Of a DNA stretch of 64,000 nucleotides, positions 1 through 12,290 are shown piece after piece. The notes below the pieces were generated by a model. It saw only the letters and a list, made by a program, of their open reading frames with translations, searched no databases and was not told the origin of the DNA. A program made the position numbers and the translations under genes. Numbering within the stretch: position 1 is the first letter of the stretch; each line of letters starts with the position of its first letter. This DNA comes from Isoetes taiwanensis (lineage: Eukaryota; Streptophyta; Lycopodiopsida; Isoetales; Isoetaceae): the NCBI GenBank assembly GCA_021234155.1, contig JAJEKV010000014.1, forward strand, positions 21,157,513 through 21,221,512, written 5' to 3'.

Positions 1-593
1 CATTTGTTTGGTCCATTTTTTGTATGATGCCTTCTCCATGTCGCCATTGCACTTCTATATATTTTGTTTTTTCTATGCTAGGTTTTTTATTCATATGTGG
101 TTTTGCTTCGCACGTCATGGCTTTTATGCTTGTCAATGGGATTCGCCATTTGTTTGGCTATATTTATTTGCTGGCTAGTTTTCATCTCACTGGTTTTACA
201 TTTGGACAAGCCCATCGGGATGGGGTATGTAGTTTTCCAAAAGTTCTGGCTTTGAATGTTGGCTCTTCATCTCATCCACATTTCCTCGAGCACTTTCCTC
301 CTCCAATTCTCTATATTTTTCCTTCTTCCCCTCTCTTAGGATGAAATTAATGAACGCAATTTTGGCATCATATGGGGGCTACGCTATTTGTATAGATACA
401 TGCCTCTTTTCTTTACGTTTACTGATTTTTATTCTATTGGAATTGGCAGGAGTAAGATGTTAATTTTGACGTTCATCGTTTTTGAAGGGGTACAAAATGT
501 TGTTGTAAGCTGGTGTAGATACCTTAGAAGGCTACGATTCATCTTGTTACATATTCAATTTTGTCTGGACATGTGTCATTCCTGTTGGTTTGG

Positions 594-1815
594 AATTTCT
601 TTAGGACGATGGGAGAGCAGTAGCCCTTTGACCTTATGGGTGCATTTGTATGGGTTTAACTTGGTCATTAAAGTGTTTTTTCCATAAGGTGTGTTTTTGC
701 ACGTGTATATTGCTTTTAGCATAGGGGGCGCATCTGGTCCGTGTGGCATATTATTCTACATGTATTGTCCTTTTCATCTCTGGCACCTTATGTTTTCGTC
801 ATTCTTGTTGTTTACCTTGATATTATCCCTATGTTGCATTCACGTGATCTATTTTGACTTTTTATGTTCGGCATCATTCGAATTTGCCTTTTTTCCTATA
901 TACGATGTCTCCACTTGGTTTCCACGTTGTGCTTATTATGCACTATGAGGGTTGATTTTCTTTTTCATGTTCTTGAACGTTGTTCTCCTCTTTTTAGGCG
1001 GGCGGGGCATTACCATGGTTGCATTTGCTTTTTCACGTTATTGCCTCTATATGTTTCCAGATGTTTCATGGTTGTTATCTTTTTTGCGTTATGGTTGACA
1101 ATATGGTTTCGCTTTATGTTGGCATGTTTTTGCGGTATATGCGTTTACATGGTTGTTTGACTTTTTATGTTCGGCGTCATTTGAATTTGCTTTTTTTCCT
1201 ATATACGGTGTCTCAACCTAGTTTCCATGTTATGCTTATTATCAGGTGGTATACGTTATTCGGGTGGTGTTATCTTCCACATTCTAGGTTTCCCATTGGT
1301 GTCGGGTTCTATTTTTTGCACTTGTGGTTTATCTTGTTTTTTGATGCCCCGTGGTTTCGAATTTCTTTAGGATGATGGGAGAGCATTGGCCTTTTGAACT
1401 TATGGGTGCATTTGTCTGGGTTTAGCTTGATCATTAAAGTGTTTTTTCCATGCGGTGTGTTTTTGCACGAGTATATTGCTTTTAGCATCGGGGGGCATTG
1501 GCTTTTTCACGTTCTTGCCTCTATCATGTTTCCAGATGTTTCATGGTTGTTATCTTTTTTGCGTTATGGTTGACAATATGGTTTCGCTTTATGTTGGCAT
1601 GTTTTTGCATTATATGCGTTTACATGATTGTTTGACTTTTATGTTCGGCATCATTTGAATTTGCTTTTTTCCTATATACGGTGTCTCAACCTAGTTTCCA
1701 TATTATGCTTATTATCAGGTGGTATCGTTATTGAGTTATTATCTTCTACATTCTTGGTTTCCCATAGTTGTTGGATTTTATTTTTTGCATTTGTGGTTTA
1801 TCTTGTTTTTGATGC
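594..1815. repeat. Tandem imperfect duplication (about 760-bp unit)
   Basis: The stretch beginning 'aatttctttaggacgatggg' near 594 recurs near 1355 with the same downstream order (tgggtgcatttgt, cattaaagtgttttttcc, tttttgcacg). The block at about 1019-1350 (gatgtttcatggttgttatc, ttgacaatatggtttcgc) recurs at about 1497-1815, closer to its neighbour, so the second copy has an internal deletion of roughly 280 bp. A third partial copy of the 'tttatgttcggcatcatt' part lies near 855-945. Confidence 0.75.
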
Positions 1816-2029
1816 CCCGCACTCTTTAACGGTTATGCAGGTTATTCGGTTGATCTACTTGTTTATGTTAAATTAGTGCATTTTTTACTTTATTTACGTG
1901 GCCTATCGTTGTTTCCTTGAGCTTATCGTTTTTAAGTTCGCCTCCTTTTTTTAGTTTCCTTGTGCTCCGAATTAACTTTAGTTTACGTTTCTTTCTCGAC
2001 CATTCTTTTTTTAACTTGGCGGTCTTTGG

Positions 2030-3175
2030 GGTGTCTACATTCTCTTCCTCAATCTAAGTCCCTCGTTTGCCCAAGTTTGTTTTTTTCCTATTGAGGCCTT
2101 TATTCATGGCTTTATGCATATGGTATTTGTCTTACCTTCACCACACATTTCTCCTATGCTACCACGAACCGGACCTTAGTATTACCGTCATTTGTATCTC
2201 ATGCTCTTTATCGCATATTGCATTTGGCACTTCCTTATACTCATTCGATTCTTCTTTTTGCCATGGTTTTTGCACTTTGTCTGTTTTGCTTTTGCAAGCT
2301 CTTTTTGCTCTATATTTCTCCTTTGAACCCTATTCACCTCGTCGGTTTGGTCTTCACAATAAATTATTTTCCTATTGTATATCCGTTATGGGGAGCTTAG
2401 TCCATTGTTTTGCTTTCTGCTTTCGCTCGATCATTTTTTATTCTATTTTACGTAGGCATATAATCGATGTGGTTTTGGGGGCTTCTAGCATTGTTCGGGG
2501 TTGTTATTAAAGGCGATCGTGTTTTACACTTTCTCGGCCGTTGGGCTCTTGTGCGTGCTTGTTTTCTCGTGGATTGGTTCATTGGCTTGCATTCCTCTTT
2601 TCATTATTTATGCTTGGGCTTAAAATATACATTATACATTGTGCTACCATTATACATCATATTTGCTATTGTTGCCGCCAATTTTTGTTTATCATGTTTT
2701 TTCTTCCACCGTTGGGTGATGCTTTCAACCCACGGGTGATGCTATCCTCTCTTTTTCCGCGAATTGTTGATTTTTTATCATTTCTAATCGCTCCGTCATT
2801 TTGCATGCTTGTCGTCTTCTGACTTGCCGCTTCACTATTATGCGTTTTTTTCTTCTTTTTAACGCTCATGGGGGCCTTTGTTCCCGTTCTTCTTTCCTTC
2901 GATTGTTGGTGCTCCTCTTAGTCTCACCCTAATTCACGTTAGCCGTGCCCGACTTCGACACACTGGCGGTCGCTGGCGGCGGTGGGCTTCTAGTTTATCT
3001 GCGATTCACGTTAGTATGTCTACATTCTCTTTATCAATCTAGTCCCTCGTTTGCCTTGATATGTTTTCCTATTGGGGCCTTTTTTCATGGATTTATGCAT
3101 AGGGTATTTGTCTTCTGACGGCACCACACATTTCTCCTATGCTACCTTGCGCCCGGACCTTAGCATTTTCATTCT
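2030..3175. repeat. Pair of about 160-bp direct repeats (2030-2190 and 3010-3175)
   Basis: Both copies run from 'gtctacattctctt' through 'ccctcgtttgcc', 'catggctttatgcat' or 'catggatttatgcat', and 'cacacatttctcctatgcta' to 'ggaccttag'. They lie about 980 bp apart in the same orientation, inside the T-skewed field. Confidence 0.7.
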
Positions 3176-3339
3176 CCTCATCTTGTTTCCCCTTTTTACA
3201 TCCTTATGAACCTTCTTAAACTTTAGACTTCTTGTTGACGACATATGTGGGTTGCACTTTGTCTTCTTTATGTCTATGCATTTTACATTCCTATCGTAAG
3301 ATTTTTCCTCCTTGCCTTTTTTTTATCTCGGTTACTTGT

Positions 3340-3475
3340 TATTAGCTCTTGGCCCACGGGTTGGAAGGACTCATAGCCACATTCCGCGGACTTGATCCGT
3401 AGCCACGATCCACGAGCTTTGGTCCGTAATCGTATTCAAATAAGACAACTATCTACGGACTTCAGTCCGTGATTT
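3340..3475. repeat. Cluster of short CCGT-containing repeats with a hairpin
   Basis: Three imperfect units alternate 'gccac' with 'cggacttgatccgt'-like sequence. The last unit, acggacttcagtccgt (3454-3469), is a perfect short hairpin. No function can be assigned. Confidence 0.4.
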
Positions 3476-4116
3476 GCATCCATATCATATATGCATTGTA
3501 TGTATTAACGTGGTTTGTTTTTGTCCTCGCCTTGTTGCCGTTCTCGTTGGCATGCCAGGGCGTTTCCTTCGATTCATCATCGTAGCGGTGTCCCTTCCTT
3601 TTCGTTGTTTTTGTTCTCTAATGTGCTTCCTTTTTTCAGGTCATTGCGCTACTGCCGTCCAGTCGGGGCACTTCCTTAGATTCATCATCGGGGCGGCGTG
3701 CTTTTCTTCTCATTGTTTTTTCTCTAATATCCTTTCCTTTTTCAGGTCATTGGTGATATCGTCCGTAACCGGTGCTTCCGCTCTTCTTCTTCAGCCGTTT
3801 TCTCCCCCACGGCTTTCGCTTCCTTGCTCTTTGGTTTTAAATTCGTCAATGTGTAGTTTTCTTCGGATCTTGGTTTCCTTTCTTCCCCTGCCCGCTTGCC
3901 TTCATTCGCATGCCCTGCCACTATCCTTCAACGCCGAATTTCTGCCGGTTCCTTTCCTCGCTACTCCGTCTGGTGGCCCTCTTTTTCGTTCCTCTCTTTT
4001 TTCTCTGCGTCCTGTCCGACTGCTCGGGGGTGGTGGCGGGAGTGTCTTCTTGCTATCGGTTTAAGCTGGAGGTTTTCGCGGCGACTGGGCTTATAGTTGA
4101 GGAAGTCCTTTGGTAG

Positions 4117-5191
4117 TCGGCCGGTTTTGTGTCTCTCGCGAGTCCCTTCCCAGAATCCCATGATCCGAGCCATCGGATCGCCATTCTGGGAAGGGACGAG
4201 CGCCTATATTAGGCCTTTTCTGTTTTGGCTCGGTTATCGGCGTCTTCTCACAGCAGCTCTTCTTATCATCTCGTAGCTTCCCTCCCGTCCCGCCCTGTTC
4301 ACGGTGGCGCATGCGTCTTTTTCATTTGTATTTTTTTGTTGTTCATGCCTCTTTGTTGTTCTCCACACAGCGAGTGTTGCTATTCTTATATTTACGTTCC
4401 ATCGCCCTCTGCTTTGTTGTTCTCCACTGCTTTGGTGATCTGTTTATTTCCACCTCGAGGGTGTGGCATATTTTTACATAATGGTTCTCCACCCGCTGGG
4501 TGATGCTTTATGCTGTTTATTTCCACCTCGAGGGTGATGCATATTTTTACATAATGGTTCTCCACCCGCTGGGTGATGCTATCTTTTTCTGTTATGTTCT
4601 TTTTTCCTCTGTTTTCATTTTCGGACCTTCTTGGTGCAGCTTGTGCTATTTATTTTCTCTGACCATTCACGGGTGTTCTTTTTGGGAGTTTTGTTGGTAT
4701 TGCTTGCAGGATTCCGCCGTTTTCTGCCGTCTGCTGGGGTCTTGCTCTATTTCTGTTCGCCATCACCCCTCTCCTTTGGTTCTCCATGGATACATGCGGG
4801 GGAGGCTTTTGCCGTTTGCTGGGGTCGTGCTCTATTTTGCGTTCGCCATCAACTCGTTTTGCTGGGGTCGTGCTCTATTTGCGTTCGCCATCAACTCGTT
4901 CCTCTTCGTTTTCCAGGCAACACATTCAAGGTTGTTGGCGACCATTTCTCATTAGGGTTTTCCTCGAAAACCCGAAAGGGCGGGGTTTTTTATCCCGATG
5001 AGAAGTTGTCGCCATTACCCTTTTATTTTGCCTTGGCACATTTCTTTTTAGGGGGTAGTCCGATATTGTTCCTATGGTCGGCTATCCCCTCTCTCTCTCC
5101 CTAGTTTTCCACACATTGTATACTGCTGCTGTGATGAATGACAAGCCTATCTCGGCCGGTTTTGTGTCTCTCGCGAGTCCCTTCCCAGAAT
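4117..5191 (+). mobile_element. About 1.07-kb non-coding element with 40-bp terminal direct repeats and a 5' hairpin
   Basis: An identical 40-bp sequence (from tcggccggttttgtg to cttcccagaat) lies at 4117-4156 and 5152-5191. Just inside the left copy, 4183-4197 (attctgggaagggac) is the exact reverse complement of 4142-4156, around a loop that itself holds gatccgagccatcggatc. Near the right end, at about 4954-5000, there is a motif (aaaacccgaaagggcgggg then tttttt-atcccga) that recurs in other elements here, including LINE 3' ends. No protein is encoded. I read it as a non-autonomous retroelement, but the class is uncertain. Confidence 0.55.
4441..4905. repeat. Two short tandem duplications (73 bp x2; about 45 bp x2-3)
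   Basis: A unit of about 72-73 bp beginning 'tgtttatttccacctcgagg' occurs twice at 4441-4584, each copy ending near 'ctgggtgatgct'. A 45-bp unit 'gctggggtcgtgctctattt' plus 'gcgttcgccatcaactcg' occurs twice at about 4817-4905, with a degenerate earlier copy near 4733. Both sit inside the 4117-5191 element. Confidence 0.75.
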
Positions 5192-5990
5192 GAATCAATC
5201 AACTCTCAAACTTATTCTTTATTGAGACATTTATGCAAGTTCCGAGTACCCAGTACTGGGTACTTTTCTGGGTAGTTTTGCACTCCCTAAAAAGTTATTT
5301 ATATGGTACACCCTAGCATGCTTTCACCCTAAAGTAACATAAGTTCTGTTGGCTAAATCCAAGATACTATGGTTTATTTGAAAACCTAGCATAGCTATGA
5401 AATACACTCTAGCTAAGTTGTAGTGGTTGCTGGTGTATGGACACCCTAGATATGATCTCCAAGTTGTTCTTCTAATGCCCTTAGCAAATATGAGCTAAAC
5501 CTATTATATAGATCCTGGACTTGTAGTTGAGAACCACATTGTGGCAACATATAGAACTGGATGCATTTCCACTTGTAAATGTGTATATCCTCAAACATTT
5601 CGTCTCCTGATTAATGTAGGCTAAAGGATATTCCCTGCTATAACACCCTTTTCTGTTGTATCTAATTTGCATTAAGTAATCAATCCAATTATTTTGTGTT
5701 CTAACAACCTTTTTCCTTCTATTGTTCAAACTCCAAGTATACTTGAAAAAAAAAAAAAAAAAAAGTAATGCAGTAAGCTTTTATGAAGATATTGAATTTA
5801 AGGCAGGTATATTGGGCAATTTATTTTTTGGACCTCTTTCATTCCTTACTTTGGGAAATGATGTTATGGTGGCTGGCTTTATTTTATTGCATGTGTTTTG
5901 TATCAAAAAAAAAAAAGGAAAAAGAAATTTTAATTTTGGTGTGTTATGGAAGATGATGTTTACTTGGTTTGGGAAAAAAAATAGCAACTG
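5192..5990. other. No gene; poly-A runs and a 20-bp palindrome
   Basis: The segment is AT-rich and without a supported gene. It holds the perfect 20-bp palindrome agtacccagtactgggtact (5245-5264), a run of about 20 A at 5744-5764, and a shorter A run near 5905. Confidence 0.6.
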
Positions 5991-6429
5991 TGGCTTCAAT
6001 CTGAAATGCAAAGGATTCCTCCCAAATTTAAGAACCTGTTAAACCTATTGGTTAAACTCTCTAGGATTTTCAAGATTGTGTGCTAAGGCTCTTATAAGGA
6101 TTTGGCTGAAATTCAGCAAAAGATTCAGGAACAAACTCTTATCTAGCTTCTAGGCGTCGCTTCCACAAATCGATTGCTTCTTATATAGTCTTTCTTTTCA
6201 AAAAGATCTGCCTTTAGCCGTGTTTGGATTACCTTTTGCTTAAATTAGGCTAACTATCTAATTCAATTTGTAACTAAGTCTATCGACCAATTTCTGAACC
6301 ATACCGGATTCTTTGCTGGATTATGGATTCTTTTGCTGGTTTATGTTTTTTCCATAGATCACTACTCTGTAGCGACCAACTATTTTTGTTTTAGAGTTCA
6401 ATTGCTTAACTAAGGTTCATAAATAATTA

Positions 6430-7550
6430 TGCCATCGATCCGAGCCATCGGATCGGAATTCTCGAATGGGCGAGCATGCATCTCTCCTATGCATGCATGA
6501 TTGCATACATTTTTTGGAGCTCTGGTTCATTTAGGGATCATTATTTTTTGCAATTTCTTCATCGACTTCTCATCGGCGTTTTCTCCTCTCTCAGCAGTTC
6601 CCTTGACTCTCTTTCTTTGATACCAGGTAGGGGAAGGGCTTCTCCCTGCTTGGTTTGCCAGTTTGGCGTCTTTTTCCATGTTGTGACATGTTCTTCCCCG
6701 ATCTCGTCCCCTTTTTGGCCATCATTCAACCTTCGACCTCAATCCCGTTTTGATAAGGAAGATCTCATTTTGTCGAAAGCTTTTGTCTGTTTTCATGTGA
6801 GCCCTTATTCAAGAATGCAATCGATCCGAGCAATCAGATCGATATTCTCGAATGGGCGAGCATGCATCTCTCCCATGCATGCATGCATTGCATGCATTTT
6901 CTGGGGCTCTGGTTCATTTGAGGATCGTTATTTCTTGCAGGTTCTTCATCGACTTCTCATCGGCATTTTCTCCTCTCTCAGCAGTTCCCTTGACTCCTCC
7001 CCACCCTCCCTTAATGTATATATTATTGTAAATGTTGTTTTTTGTTGCGTGGCACGCGTGACCAGCCCCTCGCATTTTCGAGGTGTAAATGTTATTTTTT
7101 ATCGCGTGGCACGCGTGACCAGCTCTTCACTTTTCGAGGTTTTTCTCTATTATTTTATTCTTGGTGATATGCAGGTCTAGGGGTAATGCACGACTTTGGT
7201 ATTCTCTGTGGAGCGTGGGGTTTTTTTTTGTGGGAACGTTTAGCAACCTCGCATTATCCAAGCCCTTACCGAGATTTTATCGCTAGTGTTTTTCCTCGAA
7301 AACCTGAAAGGGCAGGGTTTTTTAATCCCGACGATAAGCTCTCGGTAGGTACACTAGCCAATATCTGTAGCACACAATTTTATTTGGGGTCCAGGTGTTA
7401 TAACTGGATATTCTCTATGTTTTTCATTTTTTGGATAGCCTGCGATGTGCAGCTACCCACTCTATAGCATTGTAGAAAAACTGCTGACATGAATGAAAAG
7501 CCTACTTAAAGAGCTTTTGTCTGTTTTCATATGAGCCCTTATTCGAGAAT
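6430..7550 (+). mobile_element. Two related non-coding repeats nested in the left LTR
   Basis: A block of about 185 bp starting atcgatccgagc and containing attctcgaatgggcgagcat occurs at about 6431-6615 and 6820-6995. The second copy belongs to an element flanked by 39-bp direct repeats, 6778-6816 and 7512-7550 (agcttttgtctgttttcat to agaat, two mismatches). It ends with the motif gaaagggcagggttttttaa (about 7305-7325). The layout matches the element at 4117-5191. No protein is encoded. Confidence 0.55.
7015..7150. repeat. Short tandem duplication of about 60 bp
   Basis: The segment taaatgttgttttttgttgcgtggcacgcgtgaccagcccctcgcattttcgaggt is followed by a near copy (taaatgttattttttatcg, then gtggcacgcgtgaccagctc). 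Confidence 0.6.
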
Positions 7551-9602
7551 CTAGTGCTTTATTTCAATTCTCAAGTGTTCCTTTGCCAAGTTTTCAATTC
7601 TAGATTTGCATATGTGTCCCTTTTGCAAGTCTCCGAACTATACCCCAAAGTTTGTGCCATAACAATTTCTTCCCTTCCCAGGAATGGTAGCTCTCAATCT
7701 TCTGCCTTGCTATAATAACAATCTTTTCCCAAAGTAGTCACCTAACTCTCTGCTTTGAAGGGATTTTCTAGGCTGGTAATCTTACCATTTGCTTGTTAGC
7801 CATTATGCTTAGGATCTGACTTCTGCGTTGCAGTCACAATTACCTCCTTACTTCTTTACTCTAAAGCAATATTTGATTGAAAAGAAACTCTTCCATTAAC
7901 CCAAATCAAATGAATCAATGCTCAGTCAAACTAACACTCAACACATACAAATTTCTTTAGTTTAATCTTCAGATAACCAATATGAGGTCGTTCTGTCTCG
8001 TAGGCTTCTACCTTTTCTTTATCAAATTCGATATGGAACTTTCAGATACAGCATCAACAACAGGTGCAATCTGTATAGTAGATTGCGCTTTTGCTCCTCA
8101 ATAGCTTCAATTACCCTTTAGTTATGTGGAGCCTCAGCTAGTTCAGGACAATCCTTTCTAGTTCTTATCCTTTCTTACTTTCCTTGTACCTGCAAGTTTT
8201 CATGTATATGCAATTGAAATCAATCTAAAAAGGAAGTTAAAGCTTCACAAAGCAAAAAAATTGCATGTCTTCTCTAGCTTGTTATAATCCATCTATCTCA
8301 AAGTTGCCAAAAAATAAAGGCAAGATATTGGCCTTGCTACCACAACTTAAGGAAGAATCTAGACAGGAGTAGCATGTCTTCAATCATGTTAAATGCAGGA
8401 ATTTCCATTAACACTATGGAGCTTCAAAGTACAACTATCCTTTCCAATTATGATTTGTTCTCTATTCCCGGAAATAGTAGTTCACATAGGTTTTACAACC
8501 CGTTTTCATAATTTTGTAGAATGAGTTACTACAATTTAACTCCAAGGTTAGTAACCCCCCCCCCCCCCTCTTCCCTTCTTTTTTAAGAACTACAATTTAC
8601 ATCATTTGCTTGATCCTTTGCAGTTTTCCTTCTTGTATCCAATTTTCTTTTCCATAAATGTGTAGCATAAAAACAGGGTCCATTAATGCATTCAATCACG
8701 GCAGACAAAAGTTGGAAATAATTCAAGGATCTAACACAAAACCATTGTTTAAGAAGATCAACTTTCGCTCTTATACCAATTGTTACAAATGATATCCTCT
8801 TGTCTGCAAAATTCAACAAAAATAGCTCTAAACTTGATCCTTATGGCACAACTTTGAAACCTAACCGGGCTCAGATTTGCGAAGACTACGAATAGAATCT
8901 ATCTGGTTCTATAAAATTCTGAGAATCTGACAGAAGAATCGCTCTATGTCCTCTGGGTTTCTGCCTTCAATTTAACAAGATATGATATTGGGATCTAGCT
9001 CAAGTTTAGATACTGGAATCTGGATTTAAATTCAAGAGATAGCGGTTTCAATCTGAAATGCAGAGGATTCCTCCCAACTCTGAGAACCTGCCAACTGGAT
9101 AACACCTCTAGGATTTTCAAAAATGTGTACTAAGGCTCTTACAAGGATTCGACATAAATTCAAGAACAACTTTTTATCTGGTTTCTAGACATTGCTTCTG
9201 CGAATCGATTGCTTCTATATATAGTTTTTTTCCAAAAAGATTTGTCTTTAGCCAGATTAGGATTACAATTTGCTTAAATTAGAGTAACTATTTAATTTAG
9301 TTTGTAACTAAGCCTATCGACCAATTTCTGAACCCTTCTGAATTCATTGTTGGATTCCAGATGCTTTTGCTTGTTTATGTTTTCAACATGTCGCCACAGT
9401 AGTGGCGGCCAACTATTTTCAACTTCATTTCCATTATTTGAAAGTTCAATTGGTTAATTAAGGTTCACAAGTTATTCTCTAAATTATTTAATGCTTTATT
9501 TCAATTATCAAGTGCTCCTTTGCCAGGTTATTAATTCCGAGTTTGCATCTGTGTTCTTTCTGCAAGTCCTCTAAGCCACACCCCTGAGCTTGTGTCATAA
9601 CA

Positions 9603-11760
9603 AAATATAAACACAAATACGTGAACTATTGATCATAGAGTCAGAAATGTGCATACCCACACCATTGGAAATGGCCACTAAAAACTCATAAGGAAGTAGA
9701 TCAATAGGCAAGTTGCGAATGGAGAACAACAAGGCATCTTAAGGGCTAAAAGCATACCAATATAAAAATCGGGCGTGTAGTATTGATAAAGAATACACAT
9801 GTTAAACAAGAATTCACTCCTTGAGAAACCAATTTCTCCACTGCCTTAACAATATTAAACATTATAAAAAAGAAACCTTTATCTAATTTGTTCAAGATTC
9901 ATATGCAAGTAACCCGATCTGAGAAATGTGCCATTGAAATAACCTATTGAAATTAAAAAATCCAACAATATAATAACCAATTAGAAATTATATTGTTAAA
10001 TTCTTTGCACACTTAAGATGAGATTCATGGTTAATCTCCATCAAAGGAAGCCATGTGGCACTAACAAAGAAACTTTAATATGTTGCATAGAATAAATCTT
10101 CTGAGGAAAGTTTGGAAGCCTGTTCTGAGCACATCCAAGATTGAATTGAATTGAATATTGAAAACATAGTATCTGCATTTGTAAATTCGAATTCTTTAAA
10201 AGCAAGATCGAGATGGAAACAATTTTTCAAGAAGCTAGTACATGGTAGATGTACCTAAGCTTTTCAGGGCAAGTCAAAACGACTTTTGGTCGGCTTCAAT
10301 CAGTGTAACAAAGAAAAAAGCTAGCGATGTACCATCTGTATAAACACAGATTCGCCATTTCTGTTGGCCATTTTTTGTTCAAAACCGGATCAAATGGCTG
10401 CAAATGTGCTTTGACCACCATCAAGTACATGTGCTTCAATGCCTTCGTTGTGTAAAATATCTAGTATTCCAAGCATTCATCAAGAACAGCTGCCCTCTTC
10501 TTCAAACATGCTTGATAATCTAGACTTTACCATTCGGCCTATGTGATAAGAATATCGCTTGCCAGGACCAGGTTTCCCCAAGTTTCAGAGTATTGGAATT
10601 GCTAAAACCATTTTAGATTATCTCATGAGCATGGAAGCGCTTATGCATAATGATTTTACATCAAACCTATCCTAAGGCAGATACTAACATAGAAAATCGG
10701 ATCGAAATGTAGAATCAAATGTAGAATCGACCATTTCTTTGAGAAACTTTAGGGTAGCCCCAGTGCAAACCTACCCTAATCATTGCCACAAATATAAAGT
10801 GTTGACATAATCAACCAGATATTTATTTTTTATTTCGTATAAAATGCTGTCAATATGAGTACAAATATCATTATTTGTTTCAACTGTCTTGGTAAGAAAA
10901 TTATTTCTTGCTATCTAGACTTGAGTTCAAAACCTCATGCCAATATTTTCGATGTTTTTTGTTATGAATCCTCCATGGGATCAATTCAATTCACTAAGAC
11001 ATTCTTCTCTTTACATGTACATCTATAAAAGGAACAAGTACCCTTGGCCAAATTTTTTATGAGGCTTAACAAGTTTGCCAAGCCTCATCTTGCAAGACAT
11101 GTTTGTATTCCAGTGACATGTTTGCATGCTAGGAGCCCGAATGATTGCAGCAAAACCAATCAGATTGAGCAATACCAACTAGATTAAGGAGCATATGAGG
11201 GGGAGGGCTCCCATTTGGCAACCTATCAAGAAGCGCTGGTCCGGAATCCATGAAAACAGAGGACATGAAGCTGCATCGAGTCGCCCATATATGTTCTCTA
11301 GAATTCTACTCATATTCCAAAAAACTTGAAGTCTGACTTTTTAGGTTTTGTAATTTTCACCTCCATTGCTAAAAAGAACTTATTAGGGCGAGGCTCGGTC
11401 TAAAAATACCGTTTAGCCTAAATCCAAATAACCAATTGTCTATCCACTCTAAGGCAAACAAAGAAATTATTAGGGCAACATGACTTTCCGATCGCCATGA
11501 AAAAAAAATTGACATTCAAAAAGCCTAAAACCATAGGCTCATATTCATGTGGGAAAATACAAAAATATTTTTATCGCCGCCGAAAAAACAATCAGAAATA
11601 AAGCCGTCAGATCATGACACATGCCTATAATATGCCTCAAGGTGCCTAAACCCACGCTCCCCCTAACGAATTGCCCCTTAACAAGGGGCAATCCAATAAT
11701 AAGAACATCACAATGACAAAGATGGTGATGCAATAGATGTCTATAGTAAAAATACATACA
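9603..11760. other. No gene seen; AT-rich intergenic DNA
   Basis: Both strands are riddled with stops, and I see no domain, tRNA or repeat array that I can name. Earlier, at 8553-8567, there is a run of C inside the LTR-element interior. Confidence 0.6.
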
Positions 11761-12290
11761 ATGTCATGTTTATAGATGATGATACAAGCATAAATGAATT
11801 ACATGATATTATATGCCATATACTATAATAATTGATGTAAGTTGTAACACTTGTATGGTCATGTTATAAATGGAATATTTATTGACATTATGAGCGATGC
11901 AAGTGGTGATAATATTCATGATGGTATCGGCAACATACATGATGTCATCTGTGAGTACTGATATAACTATTGCATCACGTGTGATACAATAGATGACGCT
12001 ATAAATGGCCATATAGACGACGTTAAAAATAATTGCTATAACTAATAGCGCCTGTATGGTCATTACTAGAACTATAATAACTATTGATAGTAAGAGTGAT
12101 CTAAGATGTGGTATTAACAGTGATGCTATTGACACTAACTATAGTGTCATTCCTGAGTATTGGTACAATTATTGACGTTAATTGTGACCGTGCATGATGC
12201 TATGGGTGCTACAATTTTCGTCATTAATATAGTCACATGGCCTCAATAGCATTATTAACGTCATACAATATTTTTTTAGATTTTAAGTGA
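11760..12290. repeat. Degenerate AT-rich quasi-repeats
   Basis: Loosely repeated words (gatgatac, ataactatt, tgatgtcat, gacgttaa) recur every 20-30 bp. This opens a minus-strand frame of 108 codons at 11809-12135 composed almost only of Ile/Val/Met/Thr. I regard it as repeat-derived and not a gene. Confidence 0.4.

Larger units (their letters stand above)
1..4116. repeat. T-skewed repeat field, no gene seen
   Basis: The + strand is very rich in T and poor in A for about 4 kb. Many long open frames exist here only because the skew removes stop codons. They encode Phe/Leu/Cys/Tyr-rich strings with no recognisable domain, and they are repeated with the DNA rather than conserved as protein. The segment is built from internally duplicated blocks, described separately, and looks like decayed transposon or satellite-like sequence. 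I see no credible coding gene. Confidence 0.6.
5992..9602 (-). mobile_element. Coding-poor LTR retroelement (TRIM/LARD-like), minus orientation
   Basis: The right LTR is 8781-9602, from tgttacaaatg to gtgtcataaca. The left LTR is 5' truncated and in two pieces (about 5992-6430 and 7551-7664), ending gtgccataaca. The pieces match at about 9047-9480 and 9489-9602. On the minus strand the right LTR is followed at once by a primer-binding-site-like ttggtataagagc (8766-8778), close to the plant initiator-Met site tggtatcagagc. The left LTR is preceded on that strand by a purine tract (gggaagggaagaaa, about 7667-7680). The interior of about 1.1 kb has no gag or pol. This is therefore a non-autonomous LTR element, and the split left LTR dates the insertion at 6430-7550 as later. 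Confidence 0.7.

Noticed and set aside
24-2822. Many overlapping frames of 60-150 codons on the + strand
   Set aside because: They arise from the T skew, are Phe/Cys/Leu-rich, and repeat with the DNA blocks. No domain or splice structure supports them.
11809-12135. A 108-codon minus-strand frame of Ile/Val/Met/Thr
   Set aside because: It follows the degenerate AT repeat and has no protein-like pattern beyond composition.
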